Origin: Pelomonas sp051857475
GTDB lineage: Bacteria > Pseudomonadota > Gammaproteobacteria > Burkholderiales > Burkholderiaceae_C
Assembly: GCF_051857475.1 (NCBI RefSeq)
Contig: NZ_JBPZGZ010000002.1
Location: 1,938,443 to 2,002,442, forward strand
DNA length: 64,000 bases
Reading direction: 5' to 3'
Shown here in pieces: positions 44,024 through 51,262 of this stretch; within the stretch, counting starts at the first letter, position 1; every line of letters starts with the position of its first letter. The notes under the pieces are model-generated. The model was not told where the DNA came from and did not search any database. It saw only the letters and a program-made list of their open reading frames with translations. A program made the position numbers and the translations under genes.

Positions 44024-44740
44024 TCAGGCGTTCATGCGGGCGCAGTGCTCGGTGACTGCGTCCATGACGGCGAGCAGGCGCTCGCTGGCGACAAAGACGG
44101 GCACGGGGCGGCCGCTGCCGACGCCGTCCTTCAGCGGCGCCCAGGCCGCGTCGGCCAGCGCCAGCTGCTCGCGCAGTGCGGCGTCGCCGGCGTTGCGCAG
44201 TGCCTGCTGGCCGGCTTCGAATTCGTAGACGGCGGCCTGGCGCTCACGCCGGACCGACTCGACGCCGGGGCTGGCCAGACCCAGCAGGGCGACGCGCTGC
44301 GACAGCAGGCGCTGGCGCGAGGCCAGGCGCGCCTGCCAGGGCAGTGCGGCGCGGGCCGTGTTGGCGAGCTGGGCCAGCGTCAGCATCTCGTTGGCGGTCG
44401 ACAGCAGCACGCGCTGGCCTTCGAGGCCCGGCGTGCCGCCCAGCAGCCCCTGGTAGTCCTCATAGCGGCGGGCCAGGGCGCGCAGGCTGCCGGCCTGCTC
44501 GGGGCCCGTCGGGGTGCGGCTCATCTGCACCAGCTGTTGCTCGAAGGCGGTCTGGCTGGCGGCCAGCACATCGCGGGCCGGTGCGGCCAGTTCGGCGTTG
44601 GCCAGGCACAGCCAGGCCTTGCCCATGCGCTGGCTCAATGCACCAAGGCTGGGCGTCGAGCAAGCCGGAATGGGTTGGGCCTTGCTGGCAAATGGGGCGG
44701 TGCCCAGGGCGGCGACAAAGAAACGGCGCGAGTACTGCAT
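44024..44740 (-). CDS. Tat-exported PilJ-type helical-sensor protein in the nir operon
   Basis: 238 residues from ATG 44740. N-terminus MQYSRRFFVAALGTAPFASKA has a twin-arginine motif SRRFF and an A-x-A site, so export by Tat is likely. The mature part is helical with two P-box-like segments, ALSQRMGKAWLCLAN (about 35-49) and RQRLLSQRVALLGLAS (about 142-157), as in the nitrate-sensing PilJ/NarX domains. No membrane helix or output domain follows. Sits 23 bases after nirB and nine before nirD. It may bind nitrate or nitrite in the periplasm; its partner is unknown. Confidence 0.8.
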   Translation of the reverse strand: MQYSRRFFVAALGTAPFASKAQPIPACSTPSLGALSQRMGKAWLCLANAELAAPARDVLAASQTAFEQQLVQMSRTPTGPEQAGSLRALARRYEDYQGLLGGTPGLEGQRVLLSTANEMLTLAQLANTARAALPWQARLASRQRLLSQRVALLGLASPGVESVRRERQAAVYEFEAGQQALRNAGDAALREQLALADAAWAPLKDGVGSGRPVPVFVASERLLAVMDAVTEHCARMNA

Positions 44741-44763
44741 TCGGGCTTTCAGCGGACAACGGA

Positions 44764-47214
44764 TCAGGCCGGCACTTTTTCGAACTGGCGCAGATCGACG
44801 TGGGCCTTGTCGAAGTCGAACCAGGGGTCGGGTTCGCCGTCGAGGCTGAACTGGAGCTGGGCCCACAGCGCCTTGCGGCTGTCGGCGTCCTCCAGGACCT
44901 TGCGTTTGACGTGATCGAGACCGACCCGCCCTACGTAATGCACGGTTCGTTCCAGGTACCAGCCCTCCAGCCGGTAAAGCTGCAAAAAGGCACCGCTGAC
45001 CTCCAGGACCTCCTCCGGCGTCTTGACCTTGCACAGGAACTCGGCCACCTCGGTCTTGATGCCGCCGTTGCCGGCGACGTAGATTTCCCAGCCCGAATCC
45101 ACGCCGATGACGCCGACGTCCTTGATGCCGGCCTCGGCGCAGTTGCGCGGGCAGCCCGACACGGCAATCTTGACCTTGTGAGGCGCGTACATGCGCCACA
45201 GCGCCCGCTCCAGGTCCTTGCCCATCTGCGTGCTGTCCTGGGTGCCGAAGCGGCACCACTCGCTGCCGACGCAGGTCTTCACCGTGCGCAGGGCCTTGGC
45301 ATAGGCATGGCCCGAGGGCATGGCTATGTCCTTCCAGACGTTGACCAGGTCTTCCTTCCTGACGCCCAGCAGGTCGATGCGCTGGCCGCCGGTGACCTTG
45401 ACGGTGGGGATGTTGTACTTGTCCACCGCGTCGGCAATGCGGCGCAGTTCCGCGCTCGTCGTCTCGCCGCCCCACATGCGCGGGATGACCGAGTAGCGGC
45501 CGTCCTTCTGGATGTTGGCGTGCGAGCGCTCGTTGATGAAGCGGCTCTGCGGATCGTCGACGGCCTCCTTGGGCCACGTCGAGATCAGGTAGTAGTTGAT
45601 GGCCGGTCGGCAGGTGGCGCAGCCGTCGGGCGCCTTCCAGTCCAGGGCGCGAAAGACCTCTTCCTTGGTCAGCAGGTGGGCCTTGGCAATCGCGTCGCGG
45701 GCGTCCTGGTGGCTGGCCTCAGTGCAGGCGCAGATCGCCTTCTTCTTCGGCGTGGCCGAGTAGTCGCCGCCGGCCGTGAACATGATGAGCTGCTCGACCA
45801 GGCCGGTGCAGGACCCGCAGGAAGCCGAGGCCTTGGTGTGCTTGCGCACCTCGTCCAGCGTGAACAGGCCCTTGTCGCGGATGGCCTTGCAGATGCTGCC
45901 CTTGGCCACGCCATTGCAGCCGCAGACTTCGTCGGTGTCGGCCATGGCGGCGGCACGGTTGACGCCCTGATGGCCGACGTCGCCGATATTGGCGCCGGCC
46001 TCGCCGAACATCAGCTTGTCGCGGATGTCAGCGATCTTGCGGCCCTCGCGCAGCAGCTTGAAATACCAGCCGCCGTCCACTGTGTCGCCGTACAGGCAGG
46101 CGCCGACGAGCTGGTCGTTCTGGATGACGAGCTTCTTGTAGACGCCGGCGAAGGGGTCGCTCATGACGATCTCTTCCGTGCCCTCGCCGCCGGTGAAGTT
46201 GCCGGCGCTGAAGAGATCGATGCCCGTCACCTTGAGCTTGGTGCTGACCGAGGAGCCCAGGTAGCGGCCGATGCCGAACTGGGCCAGGTGGGTGGCGCAG
46301 ACCTTGCCCTGCTCGAACAGCGGCGCCACCAGGCCATAGGCGATGCCGCGATGGGCCGCACATTCGCCGACCGAGTAGACGCGGGGGTCGGTGACCGTCT
46401 GCATGGTGTCGGTCACGACGATGCCGCGGCTGCAATGCAGGCCGGCCTTCTCGGCCAAGGCCGTGTTGGGGCGGATGCCGGCGGCCATGACGACGAGGTC
46501 GGCGGGCAGTTCCGTGCCGTCCTTCAATTGCACGGCGCGTACGCGCCCGGCCTCGTTGCCCAGCAAAGCCTGGGTCTGGGTGCCCAGCGCGAACTTCAGG
46601 CCGCGGTCCACCAGGGACTTGCGCAGCAGGTCGCCGGCGACCGGGTCGAGCTGGCGCTCCATCAGCGTGTCCACCAGATGAATGACCGTCACCTGCATGC
46701 CACGCAGCATCAGGCCGTTGGCGGCTTCCAGGCCGAGCAGGCCGCCGCCGATGACGACGGCATGTTTGTATTGCGTGGCTGCCTCGATCATCGTGTTGGT
46801 GTCGGCGATGTCGCGGTAGGCGATGACGCCTTCCAACTCCTTGCCCGGCACCGGCAGCACGAAGGGGTTGGAGCCGGTAGCGATCAGCAGGCGGTCGTAT
46901 TCGGCCCCAATCTCTTCGCCCTTGCCGTCGGCCGCGATGACGCGGCGGCGCACGCGGTCGATCTCGGTGACCGTCTTGCCCAGATGCAGGGTGATGCCGT
47001 TCTCCGCGTACCAGGAGAGCGGGTTGAGGATGATCTCGTCGATCGTCTGCTCGCCGGCCAGCACCGGCGACAACAGGATGCGGTTGTAGTTGGGATGGGG
47101 CTCGGCGCCGAAGACGGTGATGTCGTAGAGATCGGGCGTGATCTTCAGCAGCTCTTCCAGCGTGCGCACGCCGGCCATGCCGTTGCCCACCATCACAAGC
47201 TTCATCTTCTTCAT
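44764..47214 (-). CDS. nirB: NAD(P)H-nitrite reductase large subunit
   Basis: 816 residues from ATG 47214 (MKKMKLVMVGNGMAGVRT), preceded by GAGG; the open frame continues upstream through promoter sequence. FAD/NAD(P)H domain (about 1-300; KLVMVGNGMAG, VVIGGGLLGLEAANGL), two BFD-type [2Fe-2S] regions (CGCNGVAKGSIC...CGSC, ICACTEASHQ...CATC, about 400-500), and the siroheme/[4Fe-4S] motif CVGSEWCRFG with VSGCPRNCAEAG (about 650-700). Reduces nitrite to ammonium. A sigma-54 promoter lies 40 bases upstream. Confidence 0.96.
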   Translation of the reverse strand: MKKMKLVMVGNGMAGVRTLEELLKITPDLYDITVFGAEPHPNYNRILLSPVLAGEQTIDEIILNPLSWYAENGITLHLGKTVTEIDRVRRRVIAADGKGEEIGAEYDRLLIATGSNPFVLPVPGKELEGVIAYRDIADTNTMIEAATQYKHAVVIGGGLLGLEAANGLMLRGMQVTVIHLVDTLMERQLDPVAGDLLRKSLVDRGLKFALGTQTQALLGNEAGRVRAVQLKDGTELPADLVVMAAGIRPNTALAEKAGLHCSRGIVVTDTMQTVTDPRVYSVGECAAHRGIAYGLVAPLFEQGKVCATHLAQFGIGRYLGSSVSTKLKVTGIDLFSAGNFTGGEGTEEIVMSDPFAGVYKKLVIQNDQLVGACLYGDTVDGGWYFKLLREGRKIADIRDKLMFGEAGANIGDVGHQGVNRAAAMADTDEVCGCNGVAKGSICKAIRDKGLFTLDEVRKHTKASASCGSCTGLVEQLIMFTAGGDYSATPKKKAICACTEASHQDARDAIAKAHLLTKEEVFRALDWKAPDGCATCRPAINYYLISTWPKEAVDDPQSRFINERSHANIQKDGRYSVIPRMWGGETTSAELRRIADAVDKYNIPTVKVTGGQRIDLLGVRKEDLVNVWKDIAMPSGHAYAKALRTVKTCVGSEWCRFGTQDSTQMGKDLERALWRMYAPHKVKIAVSGCPRNCAEAGIKDVGVIGVDSGWEIYVAGNGGIKTEVAEFLCKVKTPEEVLEVSGAFLQLYRLEGWYLERTVHYVGRVGLDHVKRKVLEDADSRKALWAQLQFSLDGEPDPWFDFDKAHVDLRQFEKVPA

Positions 47215-47252
47215 CTCGACCTCGTACCGCAAAGCTGGTCTGCCCTTTGCTT

Positions 47253-47268
47253 TGCAAGGCATGTGCCA
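47253..47268 (-). promoter_or_regulatory. Sigma-54 promoter of the nirB operon
   Basis: Read on the minus strand, TGGCAC-ATGCC-TTGCA gives the -24 and -12 elements with GG and GC ten bases apart, as sigma-54 requires. Transcription would begin near 47242, leaving about 28 bases of leader. This ties the operon to nitrogen control through NtrC-type activation. Confidence 0.75.
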
Positions 47269-47341
47269 GCGAAGAAGCTGGCCTCCAGCCCGGCCGCAGC
47301 GTGAAAAACGACTGGCGGCGCCCCACGCCGAAGCGCTCGCT

Positions 47342-47358
47342 AGCACGGTGCGGGTGCA
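47342..47358 (-). promoter_or_regulatory. NtrC-like binding site 1
   Basis: On the minus strand TGCACCCGCACCGTGCT matches the enteric NtrC site pattern TGCAC-N7-GTGCA in both half-sites. Centre about -108 from the predicted start, the distance used by glnA. Confidence 0.6.
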
Positions 47359-47371
47359 CTCATCCTTAAAT

Positions 47372-47388
47372 TGCACCAACATGCAGCC
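47372..47388 (+). promoter_or_regulatory. NtrC-like binding site 2 (weaker)
   Basis: TGCACCAACATGCAGCC keeps one perfect half-site (TGCACC) and a poor second half. It lies 30 bases (three turns) from site 1, near -138, matching tandem NtrC sites. It overlaps the edge of repeat copy B. Confidence 0.4.
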
Positions 47389-47504
47389 CCTCGTCCAAGG
47401 AGTACCTTGGCCGGTCCCCCGTGGGGACGGCGATGCTTGCGGCGTTGAACCGCAAGCACATCGCCACAGGCGGGCCGGCTAGGGAGCGGCCCGGCGCTCG
47501 GCCC
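47381..47504 (-). repeat. Intergenic palindromic repeat, family 1, copy B
   Basis: Reverse-complement match to 4089-4226, including CTTGCGG-N7-CCGCAAG, the GTCCCC/GGGGAC hairpin and CGGGCCG...CGGCCCG. It lies between the divergent nirB operon and the phosphatase-kinase gene and has no coding content. Confidence 0.8.
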
Positions 47505-47530
47505 GCAAATCACTGATACGACTCCCACGC

Positions 47531-49267
47531 ATGCGCTTTGAACTCGATACCGGCCTGTCCAGCCTGCAGGGCAAACGTCCTCGCAACGAGGACTTTGCCG
47601 GTGTGCAGGCGCCAGCGCCCCACGAGGCCGAACGCGGCTGGGTGGCGGCGCTGGCGGATGGCGTCAGCGGTGGTGGCGAGGGGCTGATGGCCGCCCAGAC
47701 CTCGGTGATGAGCCTGCTGCGCGACTTCCATGGCGTGCCGGCCGACTGGGACAGCAGCGTGGCCCTGGATCGCCTGCTTGGCCACCAGAACGCCTGGCTG
47801 GTCGCCCACAACCGACGCCCTGGCGCCGATGGCCAGCCGCGCGAAGCGCTGACGACACTGACCGCCGTCGCGCTGCGTGGGCGCCGCTATGCGCTGGCCC
47901 ATGTCGGCGACAGCCGCGCCTGGCTGCTGCGTGACGGCCAGTGCCTGCTGCTGACCCAGGACCACCGCATGGAGAGACGCGACTTCGCCGGCCTGACGCG
48001 CGCCCTGGGCCTGGACGATGCGCTGCGCCTGGACCACAGCGCCGGTGAGCTGAAGGTGGGCGACCGCCTGCTGTTGACCAGCGATGGCGTGCATGGCGCG
48101 CTGCGCAGCCGCCAGATTGCCGATGTGCTGCGCACGACGGAGGGCGCCCAGGCCGCGGCCGACGCCTTGACCGCATCGGCACTGGCCGCCGGCAGCAGCG
48201 ACAACGCGACGGCGCTGGTGCTGGACATCAAGGATCTGGCCGACCCCGGCCTGAACGATTTGGCCGCTCTCGGTCGCACCCTGCCCAGCCCCGGACCGCT
48301 CGGCGTGGGCGCGATGCTGGACGGCTACCAGGTCACCGCCGTTGTTGCCGACAACGGCGTGCATCGCCTGCTGCAGGCGCGCGAGCTGGCATCGGGTCGG
48401 TTGGTGGCCTTGAAGATGCTGCGCCCCGGCCGCGCCGACGACCCCGAAGAGCGTGCCATGCTGGCCCACGAGATCTGGCTGGGCCTGCGCCTGGCCGAGG
48501 CGCCACGACAGCGCCGCCGTGGCGGCGAGAGCGGCTTCGTGCGCGTGCATCCGCCGGCCGATGGCGCCACCCATTTCTATGCTGTCTTCGACTGGCATGG
48601 CGGCCACACGCTGGAGCAGCTGCTGGCCAAGGGGCCGCTGGACGTCGCGCAGGCCATGGCCCTGGCGAGCGCCGTGGCGCGTTCCTTGAGCCTGCTGCAT
48701 GCGGCCGGCGTTGTTCACCGCGACATCAAGCCGGCCAACCTTCACCTCGGTGACGACGGCCAATGGCGGGTGCTGGACCTGGGCGTGGCCCTGAGTGCGC
48801 GCGCCCCCGCGGCCTCGCATGAGCTGCATGCCGGCACGCCCAGCTATATCAACCCCGAGCAATGGCAGGACCCGCCGCGGCCGGCCGATGCCGGCTCCGA
48901 CCTGTTTGCGCTGGGCGTGACGCTCTACCAGGCCCTGACGGCCAAGCTGCCCTATGGCGAGATCGAGCCCTATCAGCTGGCGCGCTACAAGCGCGAGCCG
49001 GCCAGCGTCAGCCGGCTGCAGCCCAGCGTGCCCATGCCGCTCGATCGTCTCGTCATGCGCGCCATCGCCCGCGAGGCCAAGTCCCGCTTCGAGACGGCGG
49101 ATGAATTGCTGCTGGCGCTGGAGCGATTGGCGGCGCGGGATCAGCCTGTGTCCGCCCGCTCTGCGCGTCCGCGCGAGACCGCCGTGTCGGGCTGGCAGAT
49201 CGCCTTCGGCCTCTCCGTGATCCTCAACCTGCTGTTGATCGCCTGGCTGGCTTTTCTGCCGCGCTAG
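47531..49267 (+). CDS. Bifunctional PP2C phosphatase / Ser-Thr protein kinase
   Basis: 578 residues. N-terminal PP2C domain (about 1-235): GKRPRNEDF, ALADGVSGGGEG, HVGDSRAWLLRDG, LTSDGVHGAL and SSDNATALVL metal sites. A protein kinase follows (about 255-535): Lys in LVALKMLRPG, catalytic VVHRDIKPANLHL, DLGVAL instead of DFG, and SDLFALGVTLYQ. A single C-terminal helix (IAFGLSVILNLLLIAWLAF) anchors it in the membrane facing the cytosol. Found beside nitrate assimilation genes in related bacteria; likely controls transport or sensing by reversible phosphorylation. Substrate unknown. Confidence 0.93.
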   Translation: MRFELDTGLSSLQGKRPRNEDFAGVQAPAPHEAERGWVAALADGVSGGGEGLMAAQTSVMSLLRDFHGVPADWDSSVALDRLLGHQNAWLVAHNRRPGADGQPREALTTLTAVALRGRRYALAHVGDSRAWLLRDGQCLLLTQDHRMERRDFAGLTRALGLDDALRLDHSAGELKVGDRLLLTSDGVHGALRSRQIADVLRTTEGAQAAADALTASALAAGSSDNATALVLDIKDLADPGLNDLAALGRTLPSPGPLGVGAMLDGYQVTAVVADNGVHRLLQARELASGRLVALKMLRPGRADDPEERAMLAHEIWLGLRLAEAPRQRRRGGESGFVRVHPPADGATHFYAVFDWHGGHTLEQLLAKGPLDVAQAMALASAVARSLSLLHAAGVVHRDIKPANLHLGDDGQWRVLDLGVALSARAPAASHELHAGTPSYINPEQWQDPPRPADAGSDLFALGVTLYQALTAKLPYGEIEPYQLARYKREPASVSRLQPSVPMPLDRLVMRAIAREAKSRFETADELLLALERLAARDQPVSARSARPRETAVSGWQIAFGLSVILNLLLIAWLAFLPR

Positions 49268-49271
49268 CGAA

Positions 49272-49736
49272 TCAGAGGCCGAGCCGGTCGCGGTTGATGG
49301 CCTGGACCTGGACGTCGAAGCTGCAGATGCCGCGCGTCGTCTCGCTCGTGAACTCCACAGTTCCGACCGCGTGAGCGACCGTGTCCCGCACCTCGAACTG
49401 GGTGATGTGGAACTTGCCGCCGCTCACCTTTTCGCGCTGGCCGCGTACGTTCACGAGGGAGCGCCAACCCGGCTCCAGCGACAGTGCGTAGTCGCCGGGC
49501 TTGGTCACGTCGGCGGTCTTCAACTCGATGCTGTTGGTGTCGCCCTCGCTGTCGTCCAGCGTCAGCAGGCGGAACAGCGACAGCTTGCCGTTGGCGTCGC
49601 GCCTGCCCGCGGGCGAGTGGCTCAAATCGGCCAGACTGTCGGAGACATTGATGGCGGCGCTGCCGAACTTGCAGCTGACGCCGGCCTGGGCGCTGGCCGC
49701 GAGGGCGAGGAGGGTGGTCGCGATGAAGATTCTCAT
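49272..49736 (-). CDS. Small exported hypothetical protein
   Basis: 154 residues from ATG 49736 (MRIFIATTLLALAASAQAG), a clean signal peptide. The mature part is beta-rich (GVSCKFGSAAINVSDSLADL, YALSLEPGWRSLVNVRGQ) with two Cys that could form a disulfide (VSCKFGS and GICSFDV). No domain recognised. On the minus strand following narK by 61 bases with hairpins between, so it may or may not be in that transcript. Confidence 0.65.
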   Translation of the reverse strand: MRIFIATTLLALAASAQAGVSCKFGSAAINVSDSLADLSHSPAGRRDANGKLSLFRLLTLDDSEGDTNSIELKTADVTKPGDYALSLEPGWRSLVNVRGQREKVSGGKFHITQFEVRDTVAHAVGTVEFTSETTRGICSFDVQVQAINRDRLGL

Positions 49737-49748
49737 GCGCCCCAGTGT

Positions 49749-49786
49749 GCCGGGCGATCCGCGCCCGGCTGTCCCTCGCCCGAGGG
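49749..49786 (-). terminator. Two hairpins after the nitrate transporter
   Basis: GCCGGGC/GCCCGGC around GATCCGC (49749-49769) and CCCTC/GAGGG around GCCC (49773-49786), between the narK stop and the exported-protein gene. No T-run. May reduce read-through. It resembles the family 1 repeat loosely. Confidence 0.35.
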
Positions 49787-49797
49787 GCAAGGGCCGC

Positions 49798-51057
49798 TCA
49801 GACGCGCTGGTAGTTCACCGGCTCCGCATCCGCGGCCATGGCGGCCGCGCGACGGGCCCGCCCACCCTTCTCCGCCCAGGTCCGCGTCCAGCGGATCTGC
49901 ATGATGCGCATGACGAAGAGCATCGCCACAGCCAGCACGGCGAAGACGACAAAGCCCCACATATAGGTGCCGGCATGCTGCTTGGACGTGCCCATCAAGT
50001 TGGGCACAAGGCCGCCACCCAGGGCGCCGATCTCGCCGATCATCGAACCGGCCACAGCCGTCGCCGCGGGCCAGCGCAGCGGCACCAGCTGGAAGAGGGC
50101 GCCATTGCCTGCGCCCAGTGCGGCGAAGCAGACGATGAGCAGCAGCGTCGTCAGCACCAGTGAGCCGCTGGCCAGGCCCACGCCGGCCAGGCTGATGGCG
50201 ACGACGACCAGCACCAGCGTCAGCACATTGACGCCGCCGAAGCGGTCCGACAGCGCACCGCCGACGACGCGCACCGCCGCGCCCATGAAGGCCGCCAGCA
50301 TGGTCAGCTGGCCGGCCTGCACCTTGGAGACGCCGAACTGGTCGTAGTAGTAGGTGGGCAGAAAGGTCGTCAGGCCGATGAAGCCGCCGAAGGTCACACC
50401 ATAGATCAGGCTGAAGGCCCAGCCGTCCTTCTCGAACAGGCAGGCCACATGCTCGCGCAGCGAGGCGTGCGAGTCGACATCGGGCGGCTCCTTGGCGAAG
50501 ACGACCATGACGACCATGGGCACCAGGATGGCCGCGGCCGCGAAGGCATAGACCGTCTGCCAGCCATAGGCCTGGGCCAGCGGGGGCGCCACCAGCACCG
50601 ACACGGCGGTGCCGACATTGCCAGCGCCCACCAGGCCCATGGCCAGGCCCTTGTATTGCGGCGGGAACCAGCCCGAACCCAGGCTCAGGGCCACGCCGAA
50701 GCTGGCGCCGGCAATGCCCAGCAGCACGCCCATGGCCAGCAGGTCGTCATAGCTCTTCACCATGAAGAAGCCGTAGAGCATGGCGATGGCGATCATGCCC
50801 ATCTCGACCAGCGTCGCGTTCTTTCGGCCGATGTATTGCGACAGCAGGCCAAGCGGAAAGCGCATCAGCGCGCCGGCCATGATGGGAATCGACAGCATCA
50901 ACCCCTTCTGGGCCGGCGTCAGCTGGTAGGTCTCGCTGATGAAGGGAGCGAGCGCGCCATTGAGCACCCAGATGCAGCAGGAAAACGCGAAATACAGAAA
51001 GGCGGCAAACAGCGTGGGGCTGTGGCCGGCGTTTTTGAAGTTTTGCAGTGCGGACAT
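49798..51057 (-). CDS. narK: Nitrate/nitrite MFS transporter (NarK/NasA type)
   Basis: 419 residues from ATG 51057 (MSALQNFKNAGHSPTL). About twelve helices with nitrate-nitrite porter signatures: GLVGAGNVGTAVSVLVAPPL near residue 138 and AALGAGNGALFQLVP near 322, plus conserved Arg in MAGALMRFPLG. A single porter rather than a NarK1-NarK2 fusion. It imports nitrate for the nas operon. Sigma-54 promoter at 51176-51190; long structured leader. Divergent from the ANTAR regulator. Confidence 0.94.
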   Translation of the reverse strand: MSALQNFKNAGHSPTLFAAFLYFAFSCCIWVLNGALAPFISETYQLTPAQKGLMLSIPIMAGALMRFPLGLLSQYIGRKNATLVEMGMIAIAMLYGFFMVKSYDDLLAMGVLLGIAGASFGVALSLGSGWFPPQYKGLAMGLVGAGNVGTAVSVLVAPPLAQAYGWQTVYAFAAAAILVPMVVMVVFAKEPPDVDSHASLREHVACLFEKDGWAFSLIYGVTFGGFIGLTTFLPTYYYDQFGVSKVQAGQLTMLAAFMGAAVRVVGGALSDRFGGVNVLTLVLVVVAISLAGVGLASGSLVLTTLLLIVCFAALGAGNGALFQLVPLRWPAATAVAGSMIGEIGALGGGLVPNLMGTSKQHAGTYMWGFVVFAVLAVAMLFVMRIMQIRWTRTWAEKGGRARRAAAMAADAEPVNYQRV

Positions 51058-51060
51058 CTG

Positions 51061-51119
51061 GGGCTCGATCTTGCTGACCGCAAGCGCCCATAGCCGCCCA
51101 CCGGTCGTGCCTGGGCGGC
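51061..51119 (-). promoter_or_regulatory. Tandem hairpins in the narK leader
   Basis: On the minus strand GCCGCCCA/TGGGCGGC closes an 11-base loop (51093-51119), and CTTGC/GCAAG closes GGTCA inside an outer GGGC/GCCC pair (51061-51089). Both lie in the predicted 107-base leader, just before the start codon. They do not show the six-base A-N-N-G loops of known ANTAR targets. Possible attenuator or translational control site. Confidence 0.4.
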
Positions 51120-51175
51120 AGGACGTCACGGCGGGAGGGCGCACGCACCATTGCGAGCACCATGCGCCGATACTC

Positions 51176-51190
51176 GCAAGCGCCATGCCA
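51176..51190 (-). promoter_or_regulatory. Sigma-54 promoter of narK
   Basis: TGGCAT-GGCGC-TTGC on the minus strand with GG-N10-GC spacing. Predicted start near 51164. Two GCACCAT direct repeats (51145 and 51157) lie just downstream of the start. Confidence 0.6.
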
Positions 51191-51219
51191 CAGCATTTCG
51201 TGCAGGCCGGCAAGGCTGC

Positions 51220-51234
51220 TGGCCTGTTTCTTGC
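51220..51234 (+). promoter_or_regulatory. Possible sigma-54 promoter of the ANTAR gene
   Basis: TGGCCT-GTTTC-TTGC with correct GG-N10-GC spacing; a weaker -24 box than the other two. Start would be near 51246, 17 bases before the ATG. Confidence 0.4.
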
Positions 51235-51262
51235 GCCGTTTTGGGGCGTGACTCCCGAAACC

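Noticed and set aside
47215..47242. ANTAR hairpins in the nirB leader
   Set aside because: The predicted leader is only about 28 bases, too short for the two-hairpin target.
44176..47304. A 1042-residue open frame antisense to nirB
   Set aside because: It exists because nirB is GC-rich; the sense strand has unmistakable nitrite reductase motifs.
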